Shown here: positions 35,862 to 35,951 of the stretch, in pieces
Layout: the number at the start of each line of letters is the position of its first letter
Numbering within the stretch: the stretch's first letter is position 1
Source of the DNA: Acidobacteriota bacterium
GTDB taxonomy: Bacteria > Acidobacteriota > Thermoanaerobaculia > Multivoradales > JAHZIX01
DNA: 35,951 bases
Assembly: GCA_034211275.1 (NCBI GenBank)
Contig: JAXHTF010000049.1
Span: 1 to 35,951, forward strand
Direction of reading: 5' to 3'
Notes under the pieces: model-generated
The model's database searches: none
What the model was told of the DNA's origin: nothing
The model's input: only the letters and a program-made list of their open reading frames with translations
Position numbers and translations under genes: made by a program

Positions 35862-35919
35862 GCGAGGGATTGAAATCCCTCGATAGTGTATAGCGGCCCC
35901 CTGTCGGGGGGCGCCGGGC
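35862..35919 (+). repeat. Structured repeat family 2, copy 2
   Basis: Same order as copy 1. The first stem is GAGGGATT-GA-AATCCCTC, where one G-C pair is now A-T. The second is CGATA-GTGTA-TAGCG, with one mismatch. The third is CCCCC-TGTC-GGGGG, where the T-A pair is now C-G. Both changes keep pairing while loops (GA, GTGTA, TGTC) stay fixed. The following GCGCCGGG and GGGGTGGTTGGGCGTTGG also match copy 1. Confidence 0.75.
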
Positions 35920-35951
35920 CGCCGGGGGTGGTTGGGCGTTGGAGAGTTTCT

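Overview
The window reads as one high-GC stretch of a Gram-negative (diderm) bacterial chromosome. It carries a TamA/TamB outer-membrane assembly pair, several lipobox-type lipoproteins and a periplasmic multihaem cytochrome. The gene mix (sulfatase-like lipoprotein, M16 protease, MBL/lamin-tail exoprotein, PHP-glycosyltransferase fusion, TsdA-like cytochrome) would fit Acidobacteriota or a similar phylum. That placement is inference from gene content, not proven.

Layout. 1-170: end of an unrelated plus-strand gene pair that collides with the 3' end of an M16 peptidase gene (minus), a chimeric or rearranged junction. 2.6-10.9 kb: plus-strand block of a secreted histidine phosphatase, then a tight envelope operon of sulfatase-like lipoprotein, tamA and tamB. 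11.2-12.9 kb: ettA (minus). 10.9-13.6 kb also holds a family of about 190-210 bp structured repeats bounded by a GGTACCCACTTGTTG motif. 13.6-19.7 kb: housekeeping and small genes (DUF6435, DUF1223 lipoprotein, DJ-1/PfpI lipoprotein, GNAT acetyltransferase, cystathionine beta-synthase-type enzyme, SEC-C protein, S1-domain protein). 19.8-26.2 kb: a 1197-residue secreted MBL/lamin-tail protein and an 842-residue PHP-glycosyltransferase fusion.

26.37-32.7 kb is an island. It opens with a decayed IS4-type element that has recognisable inverted ends and four disabling lesions. A visibly A+T-richer four-gene minus-strand operon follows: NitT/TauT-type solute-binding protein, ATPase, permease and a 424-residue two-TM protein of no family I recognise. 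Upstream lie a very strong hairpin and remains of a decayed gene. This operon is the best candidate for an undescribed system: an ABC importer genetically tied to a membrane-anchored cytoplasmic domain.

32.7-35.5 kb returns to high GC with a small conserved-looking protein and a triheme cytochrome fusing an unknown N-terminal region to a thiosulfate-dehydrogenase (TsdA)-like module. The last 350 bases hold a second structured repeat family whose copies differ by base-pair-preserving changes.

No tRNA, rRNA or CRISPR array was seen.
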